NCBI GenBank assembly: GCA_910578095.1
Contig: CAJTOZ010000001.1
Span: 124,001 to 188,000, forward strand
DNA: 64,000 bases
Origin: an uncultured Muribaculaceae bacterium
GTDB lineage: Bacteria; Bacteroidota; Bacteroidia; Bacteroidales; Muribaculaceae
Direction of reading: 5' to 3'
Shown here: in pieces, positions 26,145 to 34,101 of the stretch
Numbering within the stretch: the first letter of the stretch is position 1
Layout: each line of letters begins with the position of its first letter
Made by a program: the position numbers and the translations under genes
The notes under the pieces: generated by a model
The model's input: only the letters and a program-made list of their open reading frames with translations
What the model was told of the DNA's origin: nothing
Database searches by the model: none

Positions 26145-27326
26145 TTATTTTTTGTTTTTATTCTCGCCGGGACGCTTGGGTGCAAAGGGGCTGCGCATAT
26201 CCTCCGTAGCGCCACCGGCTTCCGGAGACATTGTCTCATCGTAGTCCAGCGCAACGGTGGCGCCGTCCGACAATCCACTGACAATCTGGGTGTTTAATCC
26301 ATTGCTAAATCCTACGCGCACGGCTTTATTGACAAGCCGGTCGTTTTCCACCACCCATATGCTCTTTTCATCGGGCGATAAAGCCGACGCATCAAGGGGC
26401 TCGCCGGCGGCAGGCAGCTTTTCGGCTCCGTCAAATTGTCGGGGGCGGAAAGTGAAGGCCTTGGCAGGTAGCAGCAGGACGTCTTTTTCCGACAAGGTAT
26501 ATATCGTAAGATTGGCTGTCAAGCCGGGAATTAATTTATGATCGGGATTTGCCGTGGCCACGACAACTTCATAGGTTACGACATTACTCTCCGTCGTGGG
26601 GCTCAGACGCACCTGCGTCACCGAACCCTCGAAGAGATCGTCGGGGTAGGCATCCACCGAAAATGTCACACGTTGCCCTGGTTTCACGCTGCCGATATCG
26701 GCTTCATCCACATTGCCTATTATCTGCATGTTGTCGAGGTCGGCAATGGTGTACAGATTTGCAACATTCATGCTCGACACCACCGTCTGACCGACTTCCA
26801 CTTCGCGTGATATTACGATTCCATCGATAGGGGAATATATCTCGGCGTAGTTGAGGTTCTTGGCCGCACGTACGCGATCGGCCGTGGCTTTTTCATAAGA
26901 AGCCTTGCTCACCTCGTAGTCTTTCTGCGAAGTCTGGAATTCATAATCGCTGATTAGCTGTTTGTCGTGTAGAGCTTTGTCGCGCAGGTAATTGTCGCGG
27001 TTATACTCATAGGTGTAGCGTGCCGACTGGACGTTGGCTTCAGCGCTGCGCAGGTCGGCTTCAAGAAGCGTCTTTTCGATCTCTGCAATGAGTTCGCCTT
27101 TGGACACCACGGAATTATAGTCGGCATACAGTTTGTCGATGATGCCAGTTACCTGTGTGCCCACATCGACGGATGTTACAGACTCCACTGTACCGGTGGC
27201 GGTGACAGTTTCAGACAGTTCTCCACGTGCGGCAGTGATAGTCTCAAGCTTTACTTCTGCTTTCTTTGTGCAGCTCCCTGCGCCTACGGCGGCTGTAGCT
27301 GCAAGTAGTATGTAAAGAGGTTTCAT
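26145..27326 (-). CDS. MacA-like periplasmic adaptor (HlyD/RND-type membrane fusion protein)
   Basis: A 393-residue adaptor. A signal with a lipobox-like AVGAGSC places the lipidated Cys at 19. A biotinyl-lipoyl half (VTATGTVESVTSVDVGTQV), a coiled hairpin at about 75-150, and the second half (SPIDGIVISREVEVGQTV) lead into beta-barrel and membrane-proximal domains. It links the MacB permease to the outer-membrane channel. Start at 27326; 21 bp separate it from the TolC-like gene. Confidence 0.93.
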   Translation of the reverse strand: MKPLYILLAATAAVGAGSCTKKAEVKLETITAARGELSETVTATGTVESVTSVDVGTQVTGIIDKLYADYNSVVSKGELIAEIEKTLLEADLRSAEANVQSARYTYEYNRDNYLRDKALHDKQLISDYEFQTSQKDYEVSKASYEKATADRVRAAKNLNYAEIYSPIDGIVISREVEVGQTVVSSMNVANLYTIADLDNMQIIGNVDEADIGSVKPGQRVTFSVDAYPDDLFEGSVTQVRLSPTTESNVVTYEVVVATANPDHKLIPGLTANLTIYTLSEKDVLLLPAKAFTFRPRQFDGAEKLPAAGEPLDASALSPDEKSIWVVENDRLVNKAVRVGFSNGLNTQIVSGLSDGATVALDYDETMSPEAGGATEDMRSPFAPKRPGENKNKK

Positions 27327-27347
27327 TATGCTGATTAATATTGTGAA

Positions 27348-28637
27348 TCAATTGAGGGACACGGAAGCCGTGCGGTAGTATTCGATCATTTTCTGGCCGA
27401 GCATAGCCATGTATTTGGCCTGGAGAAGCGAACGCCGCGCCTCTGTGAGATCGTTGTGGGCGGTCATCAGTTCTACGGTATTTATGAGGCCGAGAGCAAA
27501 CTGCTCGTCGGTGAGTTCGGCACTCAGTTGTGCCGACAGCAACTGCCGGTCGGCCGCGCTATAGCGTGCCTGGGCGCTACGGGTATCGATATACCATGTT
27601 TCCACCATACGGGCAAGTTCGGTATTGCGGCTGTCGGTATCCAGTTGCGCATCCAGTTGCTGCACGCGAGCTCGCGCTACGGCAGCTTTTGTCTTGCGGT
27701 TGTCAAGGATCGGAATGGAAAGCGTAAGGCCCAGTGATTCGCTGAGATTTCGTTTTATCGAGCTTCCGAATGCCGAACCGGGAGCGTTGTAGCCTGTGCC
27801 GATACCTGCTGTAAGAGCAATGCGTGGCATAGCCCCGGCTTTCGCTATAGCCACATCAATGTCGGCGCGCTGCAGCTGCAGATCAAGGCTTCGCAGCTGC
27901 AGATCGTTGGCTATCGCGAGCCGATAGCTTTCATCAATAGGGGGGAGCTGTGCCAACACCTGTTCGGATGTCCAGTCTATGTCGGCCGGTTCGATATCGC
28001 CGTTAATACCGAGTTCCAGCAGTTGCTTCAGCTCCATGCGGCGCGTGTCGTAGGAGGATTGCGCATTCACAAGCGCGTAGTTATCCTGCTCTTGTTGCGA
28101 GCATAGTTGCGCGTAGTCCACTCGCGAGGCCTTGCCGGCTTCCATTAGCGCTCTCGAGCGTTCGGCGCGGGCTGTGCTCAGACGCAAGGCTTCCTCATAG
28201 ATGCCTATAGCTTCACGGGCATACAGAAGATTGATGTATACCTGCAGCAGATCTGTCCGGAGAGAGCGAACGGTATTTTGCGTTGTCAGACTGCTTATTT
28301 CGGCAAGCACACGGTCGCGCTTTATCGTGTTTTCGCGTTGTCCTCCATTCCACACAGTCCATGCGGCGTTTACGCCGTAGCTGCTGGTGTAGCTGTTGTG
28401 CGCACCTTCTCCCCAGGGAGTATTGCTGTAGCCATGCGTGGTAGCGAAATCGAGGGTAGGTTGCCATTGAGCCTTTGCTTCGTCGAGATCAATAGCAGCA
28501 GTGCGCTCATCGAGTACAGCTTTCTGCAGCGAGATATTGTGGGCCAGCGCATAGTCCACGCAGTCGTCATATGTCCACACAGAGGCAGAAGCCGATGCCG
28601 AGATAAGGAATATGCCGTAAGATAATAAATGCTTCAT
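27348..28637 (-). CDS. TolC-family outer-membrane efflux protein
   Basis: A signal peptide (MKHLLSYGIFLISASASASVW) is followed by two outer-membrane-efflux repeats: VWTYDDCVDYALAHNISLQK and a long helical region, then again PRIALTAGIGTGY and LGLTLSIPILDNRKTKAAV. It forms the trimeric outer-membrane channel of the tripartite system and is the first gene of the four-gene operon, 132 bp downstream of the LytTR regulator. Confidence 0.94.
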   Translation of the reverse strand: MKHLLSYGIFLISASASASVWTYDDCVDYALAHNISLQKAVLDERTAAIDLDEAKAQWQPTLDFATTHGYSNTPWGEGAHNSYTSSYGVNAAWTVWNGGQRENTIKRDRVLAEISSLTTQNTVRSLRTDLLQVYINLLYAREAIGIYEEALRLSTARAERSRALMEAGKASRVDYAQLCSQQEQDNYALVNAQSSYDTRRMELKQLLELGINGDIEPADIDWTSEQVLAQLPPIDESYRLAIANDLQLRSLDLQLQRADIDVAIAKAGAMPRIALTAGIGTGYNAPGSAFGSSIKRNLSESLGLTLSIPILDNRKTKAAVARARVQQLDAQLDTDSRNTELARMVETWYIDTRSAQARYSAADRQLLSAQLSAELTDEQFALGLINTVELMTAHNDLTEARRSLLQAKYMAMLGQKMIEYYRTASVSLN

Positions 28638-28710
28638 ATTGGCTGAAATCTTTTTTCGTCGGCAATATTAGCACAATATATACATCCGGAGAAAAAAGTT
28701 CAACCAACAG

Positions 28711-28746
28711 CCCTCATCGTCCCATGAACAGGAACATGCATGAGGG
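28711..28746 (-). terminator. Possible weak hairpin between the LytTR regulator and the efflux operon
   Basis: CCCTCAT (28711-28717) pairs with ATGAGGG (28740-28746) around a 22-base loop. The T-run is distant (about 14 bases further on the minus strand), so it may be only an attenuating stem. The efflux promoter (a TAATATTG-like -7 on minus) would lie downstream of it. Confidence 0.3.
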
Positions 28747-28769
28747 AAAATTGATATAAGTGAGACGGC

Positions 28770-29498
28770 TTATTTCTGTTGCGTTCCCACGGAATGGTCG
28801 CGGAGCCACTGCTGCAACGCGGTTTTGTAGCTGTCGCCCACGGGAATGTATGTATCAGCGTCCATGATTATGCGCCCGCGGCTGATCTGCTCAACACAAT
28901 CCATGTTGACAATGTACGAACGATGCACCTGCAGAAAAGAAGCCGACAAGCGGTCGGATATGGCGGCAAAAGAGCTGAGAGTAAGCAGCGGCGATGCGTT
29001 TCCTTCCACATATAGTTGCAGATACTCGCCGTAGCCTTTGATATAGCGCAGACGCTCGAGCGCTACTCGCACGTAGCGGTAGTCAACTTTTACAAACAGT
29101 GATTTGTCGGTAGCGGTGGCCGTGCGCGGGGCGTTGGCAGCATGTTCGAGCGCCCGCGAGGCAGCACGCTGGAAGTCCGCGAAAGAGTAGGGCTTGAGCA
29201 GATAGTCTATGGCAGCGAGGCGATAGCTTTCCACTGCATATTGCGCATGCGCGGTGGTGAATACCACCATAGGCGGCGATGGAAGGGTAGATATGAGGTC
29301 AAGCCCGCTCAGATCGGGCATATTGATGTCGGTGAACATCAGGTCGACGGTAATCTCGGGGGATGTAAGCACAGCCATCGCCTCGCATGCGCTGCTGTAT
29401 GCGCCAATAAGTTCGAGAAACGGCACTTTTCTGGCGTAAGCACTGAGCTTTTCAAGGGCGATAGGTTCGTCGTCGACAACTATGGTGCGTAGTTTCAT
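28770..29498 (-). CDS. LytTR-family response regulator
   Basis: A 242-residue regulator: receiver domain with Asp57 (LMFTDINMPDLSG) and the acidic DDEP at 9-12, Lys in LLKPYSF, then a LytTR DNA-binding domain at about 140-240 (YIKGYGEYLQLYVEG, FLQVHRSYIVNMDCVEQI). It is phosphorylated by the kinase encoded 4 bp upstream (overlap ATGA) and probably controls the efflux operon that follows. Confidence 0.95.
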   Translation of the reverse strand: MKLRTIVVDDEPIALEKLSAYARKVPFLELIGAYSSACEAMAVLTSPEITVDLMFTDINMPDLSGLDLISTLPSPPMVVFTTAHAQYAVESYRLAAIDYLLKPYSFADFQRAASRALEHAANAPRTATATDKSLFVKVDYRYVRVALERLRYIKGYGEYLQLYVEGNASPLLTLSSFAAISDRLSASFLQVHRSYIVNMDCVEQISRGRIIMDADTYIPVGDSYKTALQQWLRDHSVGTQQK

Positions 29499-30571
29499 GA
29501 TGTGGGAATGCTGAGACGTGTGAGATATGTGTTGTTTGTGGCCCGTGTTTCAAGCGAGAATTCACCGTGATACAAAAGCGCCAGACGCTTTCGAGCGTTG
29601 ACGAGGCCGATCCCACCCGGCTCACCCGCCGAAGCTGAAGGATGGAGGCTGTTGAGGCATTCGAAATCCACGTGCCCCTCTGCAAGCTGCATGTGCACAG
29701 TGATGAACGATGTTTCGTGATAACTGATACCGTGCTTGAAAGCATTCTCTATGAAAACGAGAAACAGCAGCGGAGGTACCATTACTCCCGCCGAAGCTTC
29801 GGCCGCCGGAAAATCGGCACAGATCTTTACCTTGGACAACGGAAAGCGCCGCTGCATCAAACTTATATAGTCCTTCAGAAATTCCACTTCCGCGGATAAA
29901 GGAATACGCGGCTGCGAGCTGTCGTACAGCATGTAGCGCATTAGGCGGGACATTTCTATGACCATGTCTTGAGCCACCGCCGGATTAAGCTCAATCATGC
30001 CGTGGATATTGTTCAGCATATTGAGGTAGAAATGCGGGTTTATCTGCGCCTTCAGATATGCCAGCTGGTTCTCGGCGTCGGCTTTGAGAAGTCGCTCATG
30101 CTCAAGGCGGTCGCGCAGCCGTTGCACAATAAGCGCAATGACAAGATTGAGGCCGAGTATCAGGATATCAAACACAAGGTCGAGAAAAAGCGGAAGCGGC
30201 AGGAGCGGGCGAGGCCCCGGACGCATGTGTGCGCCATGTCCAGGCACGCCATGACGGGCCATCTCATCGGCAAATGCAGCATATTGCAAAGCCCATACGG
30301 CACCAACGAGGGCCAGAGACAAAGCCAGATAGGCAAGCAGGCGGTTTCGCAACAGAAAACGCGGCACAAGCACATAGTTGTTGACAGCAAAAATGAGAAT
30401 GAACGGCACCAGACGCCGACACACCGCGACAACGACATCAATGGTGAGTAATGGCTGGGAGGTGTAGCTTCTTGCGCGCATGCTGTCAAGCGCGAAAAAA
30501 GCTATGAGCACAGTCCACAGACCGGCATAGATAAGAGTCTCGAGGCGGCGTAGAGGCGTGGTTGTATTCAT
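29495..30571 (-). CDS. LytS-type sensor histidine kinase
   Basis: A 358-residue membrane kinase of the His_kinase (PF06580) family. Four N-terminal hydrophobic segments, then the phospho-acceptor region YLKAQINPHFYLNMLNN, the N-box FIENAFKHGI and the G-box GGIGLVNARKRLALLY. No large extracellular sensor domain is visible; sensing is likely in the membrane part. Start MNTTTPLRRLE at 30571. It overlaps the regulator by 4 bp. Confidence 0.93.
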   Translation of the reverse strand: MNTTTPLRRLETLIYAGLWTVLIAFFALDSMRARSYTSQPLLTIDVVVAVCRRLVPFILIFAVNNYVLVPRFLLRNRLLAYLALSLALVGAVWALQYAAFADEMARHGVPGHGAHMRPGPRPLLPLPLFLDLVFDILILGLNLVIALIVQRLRDRLEHERLLKADAENQLAYLKAQINPHFYLNMLNNIHGMIELNPAVAQDMVIEMSRLMRYMLYDSSQPRIPLSAEVEFLKDYISLMQRRFPLSKVKICADFPAAEASAGVMVPPLLFLVFIENAFKHGISYHETSFITVHMQLAEGHVDFECLNSLHPSASAGEPGGIGLVNARKRLALLYHGEFSLETRATNNTYLTRLSIPTS

Positions 30572-30698
30572 GGCGTAAAGATACAAAAAAGCAGCCACAG
30601 GATGTGTAACTTTAAACGAACCATGCGAAAAATCCCATGAATGGCTACCGCATCCGCTACCGACAGGGCGTTTTTGTGCTATTGCATCATGCGTGCTA

Positions 30699-30729
30699 TT
30701 GTCCGTATCAAGCTAATTTCGTATCTTTG
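30699..30729 (+). promoter_or_regulatory. Promoter of the WecG-type glycosyltransferase
   Basis: TTG at 30699-30701, then 20 bp, then TATCTTTG at 30722-30729. It fixes the start at 30755, because the earlier in-frame ATG at 30641 is upstream of it. Confidence 0.7.
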
Positions 30730-30754
30730 CAATTCGGAAAACAAGTGCTATTCT

Positions 30755-31456
30755 ATGGAAAAAAGTAGTTTGCATGGCGTGGATGTGTATCCATTTCGTT
30801 CGGCCGATGAAATCATTGATTTTGCCGACAGCCGCAAAGGTATACTGGTGGCTATAAACGCCGAAAAAGTGATGCATGCAACGCCGGAAACGCGACGTAT
30901 AATCAGTGACAACATAGGTTATTGCGATGGTAGCGGGCCTGTATTGGCCCTGCGGCGCAAAGGCTATGCCGATGTGTGCAAGGTGGCGGGCTGCGATCTG
31001 TGGCTACTGATAGTTAAGCGTTTTCACGCTTCGAAGAGTTTCTATATAATAGGTGCTTCTGAAGATGTAAACCGGCAAACGGTTGAGAAACTGAAATCGG
31101 AATATCCCGACATCCGCATCGTAGGACGCCGAAACGGTTTTTTCAAAGATGATACCGAGCGCGAGGCTCTGATCTCCGATATTGTGGAGAAGCGTCCGGA
31201 TGTAGTGTTTGTTGCCATGGGATCGCCGAGACAGGAACTGTTTATGGCAGAAATGCAGCGCCGCCATCCCGATGCCATATATCAAGGGCTCGGAGGGAGT
31301 TACGATGTCTATGTGGGACTACACAAAAGAGCCGGTAAATGGTGGACAGACCATCATTTGGAATCATTATTTCAAGTGATACACGAACCCAAGCGCATAC
31401 GGCGCAAGATAAAATATTGGCGCTTTGCCTGGTGGATGCTTTCCGGCCGGATGTAA
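30755..31456 (+). CDS. WecG/TagA/CpsF-family glycosyltransferase
   Basis: A 233-residue enzyme transferring a sugar (ManNAc-type in characterised relatives) to a lipid-linked intermediate at the cytoplasmic face. INAEKVMHA, YCDGSGPVLALRRKGY, FYIIGASEDV, VVFVAMGSPRQELFM and YQGLGGSYDVYVG are the conserved blocks. It is a lone gene; its stop abuts the stop of the convergent DUF3108 gene with no gap. Role in surface polysaccharide is inferred from family only. Confidence 0.92.
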   Translation: MEKSSLHGVDVYPFRSADEIIDFADSRKGILVAINAEKVMHATPETRRIISDNIGYCDGSGPVLALRRKGYADVCKVAGCDLWLLIVKRFHASKSFYIIGASEDVNRQTVEKLKSEYPDIRIVGRRNGFFKDDTEREALISDIVEKRPDVVFVAMGSPRQELFMAEMQRRHPDAIYQGLGGSYDVYVGLHKRAGKWWTDHHLESLFQVIHEPKRIRRKIKYWRFAWWMLSGRM

Positions 31457-32218
31457 TCAGTTTTCCACAAGTTCGCACTGCACCTTACCCACCGGAAGCT
31501 TACCTTCAAGGCGTAATGGAATGCGGGCTTCATCGGCAGTGATCCACGCATCCATATTGTCGGAGGTCTTTTTCTGATTATCTCCGGTGAAGATAAATGT
31601 GATATGATAGCATGGGCGTTTTTTGCCCTTTATCTCCACATCGGTGATACCGCAGTATTTGAATGTGAGCTTCTCCTTCTGCTTTCCTGAAAATATATTG
31701 ATAGTAAGTGTATGCCCGGGCTTCCAGTCCTCGAAAGGCAGATTGCGCATGTGATAGAATGAGGTCATCATGTCGACTGTGGTTCCCACAGCCGTGAGTG
31801 TGCGGGTCTCATCACGGAATATCTTTCCTTTTTTCCATACTTTACGGACGCAATCGCCGGTGTAGGTGGCTCCGCTGCGGGAGAAGCGCACGATGTCGTG
31901 TTTTCTCTCATTGCCTTCATGAGCCAGTTTCTCATAGAACACGGGCGAAAAATCGGCGCGCCGCATGGTGGAGTTGAGAGTGTCGCGCACACGAAAGAAG
32001 CGATCGGCCCATGGTTCCGATGCGGCTGTGAGCTGTGCCCGGCATTCCTCAGCTCCTCCCGGTAGCATTCGTATGGTGGCGTAGCCGGCAGTCTTGTTGA
32101 TGAGGCCCCAGCGGTACAGCACTTTGTAGCGCAGGGTTTCATTGTCGAAGGTGCGGGAGTTTCCTGTGGCGCACACCAGTAGAAGGAACGCAGGCAGAAA
32201 GAGGAGACGGAGGTTCAT
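31457..32218 (-). CDS. DUF3108 periplasmic protein
   Basis: A 253-residue protein with a signal peptide (MNLRLLFLPAFLLLVCATGNSRTF) and the DUF3108 pattern: NETLRYKVLYRWGLINKTAGYA, DTLNSTMRRADFSPVFYEK, RTLTAVGTTVDMMTSFYHMR, and DNMDAWITADEARIPLRLEG. Such proteins lie in the envelope; function unknown. The start at 32218 follows from the signal peptide; the upstream in-frame part is a poor protein. It is 11 bp downstream of tdk. Confidence 0.88.
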   Translation of the reverse strand: MNLRLLFLPAFLLLVCATGNSRTFDNETLRYKVLYRWGLINKTAGYATIRMLPGGAEECRAQLTAASEPWADRFFRVRDTLNSTMRRADFSPVFYEKLAHEGNERKHDIVRFSRSGATYTGDCVRKVWKKGKIFRDETRTLTAVGTTVDMMTSFYHMRNLPFEDWKPGHTLTINIFSGKQKEKLTFKYCGITDVEIKGKKRPCYHITFIFTGDNQKKTSDNMDAWITADEARIPLRLEGKLPVGKVQCELVEN

Positions 32219-32229
32219 AGGGTGATGAA

Positions 32230-32883
32230 TTATTGTTCGTAGTTTTGTTCCTGCGGAAACAGCGGCAGAGAAGCCCGTTGAGCCACGGTGATGCGTTTGT
32301 TGCGCCAGCATTTGCGGCATACAGCCACATAACGTTCGTCGCCGCCAATCTCTACCAAGGCTCCTTCCTCAACGATGTCTCCGTTGGAGTCTATTCGTGC
32401 GTTGATGATGGTTTTGTTGCCACAGGTGCATGTTGATTTTATCTCGTCGATGGTATCGGCTATCTCAAAAAGGCGTTTGGACCCCTCGAAAAGATGGCTT
32501 TGGAAATCGGTACGCAACCCGTAGCATATCACGTTGCTGCCGAAGTCATCTACCACGCGGCTTAGCTGATCCACTTGCGCTGCCGACAAGAACTGAGCCT
32601 CGTCGATGAGATACCAGTCAATGGAGGTGCCAGTAGCGTTTACCGTGTCCTTCGCCACTTCATAGAGGTCTGTTTCCGGATAGATCCATGTGCAGTCACG
32701 CTGTATGCCGATACGCGATTTAATGACGCTGTCGCCATCGCGCGTATCAACTACCGGCTTCATGCAACGGTAGCTCATGCCTCTTTCTTCAAAATTGTAG
32801 GCTGTGGTGAGCAGCAATGCTGTTTTGGCGGAGCCCATGGTGCCGTAGCGGAAATAGAGTTTGCCTTTTTTATAGCGATACAT
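32230..32883 (-). CDS. tdk: Thymidine kinase
   Basis: Type II thymidine kinase, phosphorylating thymidine with ATP in pyrimidine salvage. P-loop GTMGSAKT at 14-21, WYLIDEAQFL as the Walker B-like catalytic-glutamate motif, lasso-domain zinc ligands in CTCG and CRKCW, and the thymidine-binding VEIGGDERYVAVC. Length 217 residues, as usual. A weak -7 (TAACTTTA on minus, 32925-32932) precedes it. Confidence 0.96.
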   Translation of the reverse strand: MYRYKKGKLYFRYGTMGSAKTALLLTTAYNFEERGMSYRCMKPVVDTRDGDSVIKSRIGIQRDCTWIYPETDLYEVAKDTVNATGTSIDWYLIDEAQFLSAAQVDQLSRVVDDFGSNVICYGLRTDFQSHLFEGSKRLFEIADTIDEIKSTCTCGNKTIINARIDSNGDIVEEGALVEIGGDERYVAVCRKCWRNKRITVAQRASLPLFPQEQNYEQ

Positions 32884-32948
32884 TTTATATAATGTGATAT
32901 AGTGTGAAATTGTTTACGCGGCTGTAAAGTTAGCAACAATTTCTCAAG

Positions 32949-32966
32949 TGGCCGCGGTGGCCGCGG
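32949..32966. repeat. Tandem 9-bp GC-rich repeat
   Basis: TGGCCGCGG is repeated twice without a gap in the 117-bp space between hemW and tdk. Each unit holds the self-complementary CCGCGG, so the pair can form a small hairpin with a 3-base loop. No T-run follows on the minus strand. It may attenuate or separate transcription between the two genes. Confidence 0.45.
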
Positions 32967-33000
32967 AAAAGTTTTTGCAAAAAAAGGAATCTTGACGCAT

Positions 33001-34086
33001 TCATGCGAGAAGCTCGCACATAATACCGTCCGACACAATCCAGTGCTTTTCGGGTATGCTCAACACACCGCCGGCGTATTCCAGCTTGCCGGAGCGCAGA
33101 AATCGAGCTGCCCGCCCAAGTAGCGCCTCTGCCTCATCCGGATGGAATGTGCTTAGATCAAGGCCGTCCGATGTGCGCAACCCTGTTATTATACGGTCGT
33201 TAAGTCTGTCGACATCGGTTTCGGCATCAATCTGCGCGCCATCGCGTAGCCATCGTGCTATGTTTGCCGGTGAGGCGCGACGCGTACCATCGGCGGCAAG
33301 GCTGTGCGCACCGGGACCAAGCCCGAGATATGGGGTGGAGGTCCAATAGGCGGAATTATGGCGGGAGCGCATCTCCGGGCGTGCGAAATTGGATATTTCG
33401 TAATGCTCAAAACCCGCATCGGATGCTATCCTGCATAAAATATGATACATCTGTGCCACCGTGTCGTCGTCGACCGGTGTGATACGCCCCGCGGCAAGCA
33501 TTGCCGTGAGGCGCGTGCCGGGTTCGTAGCTTAGTGAATAGGCGGATAGATGAGTTATACCGGTATCCAGCAATCGCCGCAGGCTCGTTTCCCACGATGC
33601 CGGTGTTTGCCCTGGCAGACCGTATATAAGATCGGCACTGATGTTGTCGAAGCCGGCGTCGCGAAGGGTACTCAACGCAGTAATGGCTTCGGCTGCGGAA
33701 TGCCGGCGTCCCACACTCCGCAGTTCATCATCGTTAAGGCTCTGGATGCCCATACTGACACGGTTGAAACCCATGCCCAACCATTCTCCGGCATTTTTGG
33801 CGGTGACATCATCGGGATTCACTTCTATTGTGCGCTCGCACGCGCCACCCATCGGTATCGCATCGCAAATGCGCGCGAGAGCTGAAGATGGAAGCGAGGA
33901 TGGTGTGCCACCTCCGAAATAGACGGTAGATACGGGGTGGGAGGCCAGTTCCTGACGGCGGCATGCATATTCAGCGACAATACCGTCCAATGTGGCTGCG
34001 ACTGTATCGGTGCGCGGAGTGCTGAAAAAATCGCAGTAGTAGCACTTTGCGCGGCAGTAGGGTATGTGTATGTATATTCCTGCCAT
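33001..34086 (-). CDS. hemW: HemW-like radical SAM protein (heme chaperone)
   Basis: Radical SAM 4Fe-4S ligands are Cys11, Cys15 and Cys18 (CRAKCYYC), with YFGGGTPSSL as the following glycine-rich motif and TIEVNPDD, RVSMGIQSL, SADLIYGLPGQT as SAM-binding strands. The absence of the extra N-terminal helix of HemN, and the CYYCDF context, favour HemW over coproporphyrinogen dehydrogenase. It lies 15 bp downstream of the AddB-like gene on the same strand. Confidence 0.9.
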   Translation of the reverse strand: MAGIYIHIPYCRAKCYYCDFFSTPRTDTVAATLDGIVAEYACRRQELASHPVSTVYFGGGTPSSLPSSALARICDAIPMGGACERTIEVNPDDVTAKNAGEWLGMGFNRVSMGIQSLNDDELRSVGRRHSAAEAITALSTLRDAGFDNISADLIYGLPGQTPASWETSLRRLLDTGITHLSAYSLSYEPGTRLTAMLAAGRITPVDDDTVAQMYHILCRIASDAGFEHYEISNFARPEMRSRHNSAYWTSTPYLGLGPGAHSLAADGTRRASPANIARWLRDGAQIDAETDVDRLNDRIITGLRTSDGLDLSTFHPDEAEALLGRAARFLRSGKLEYAGGVLSIPEKHWIVSDGIMCELLA

Positions 34087-34101
34087 TCAGAATTTTCGCA
34101 C

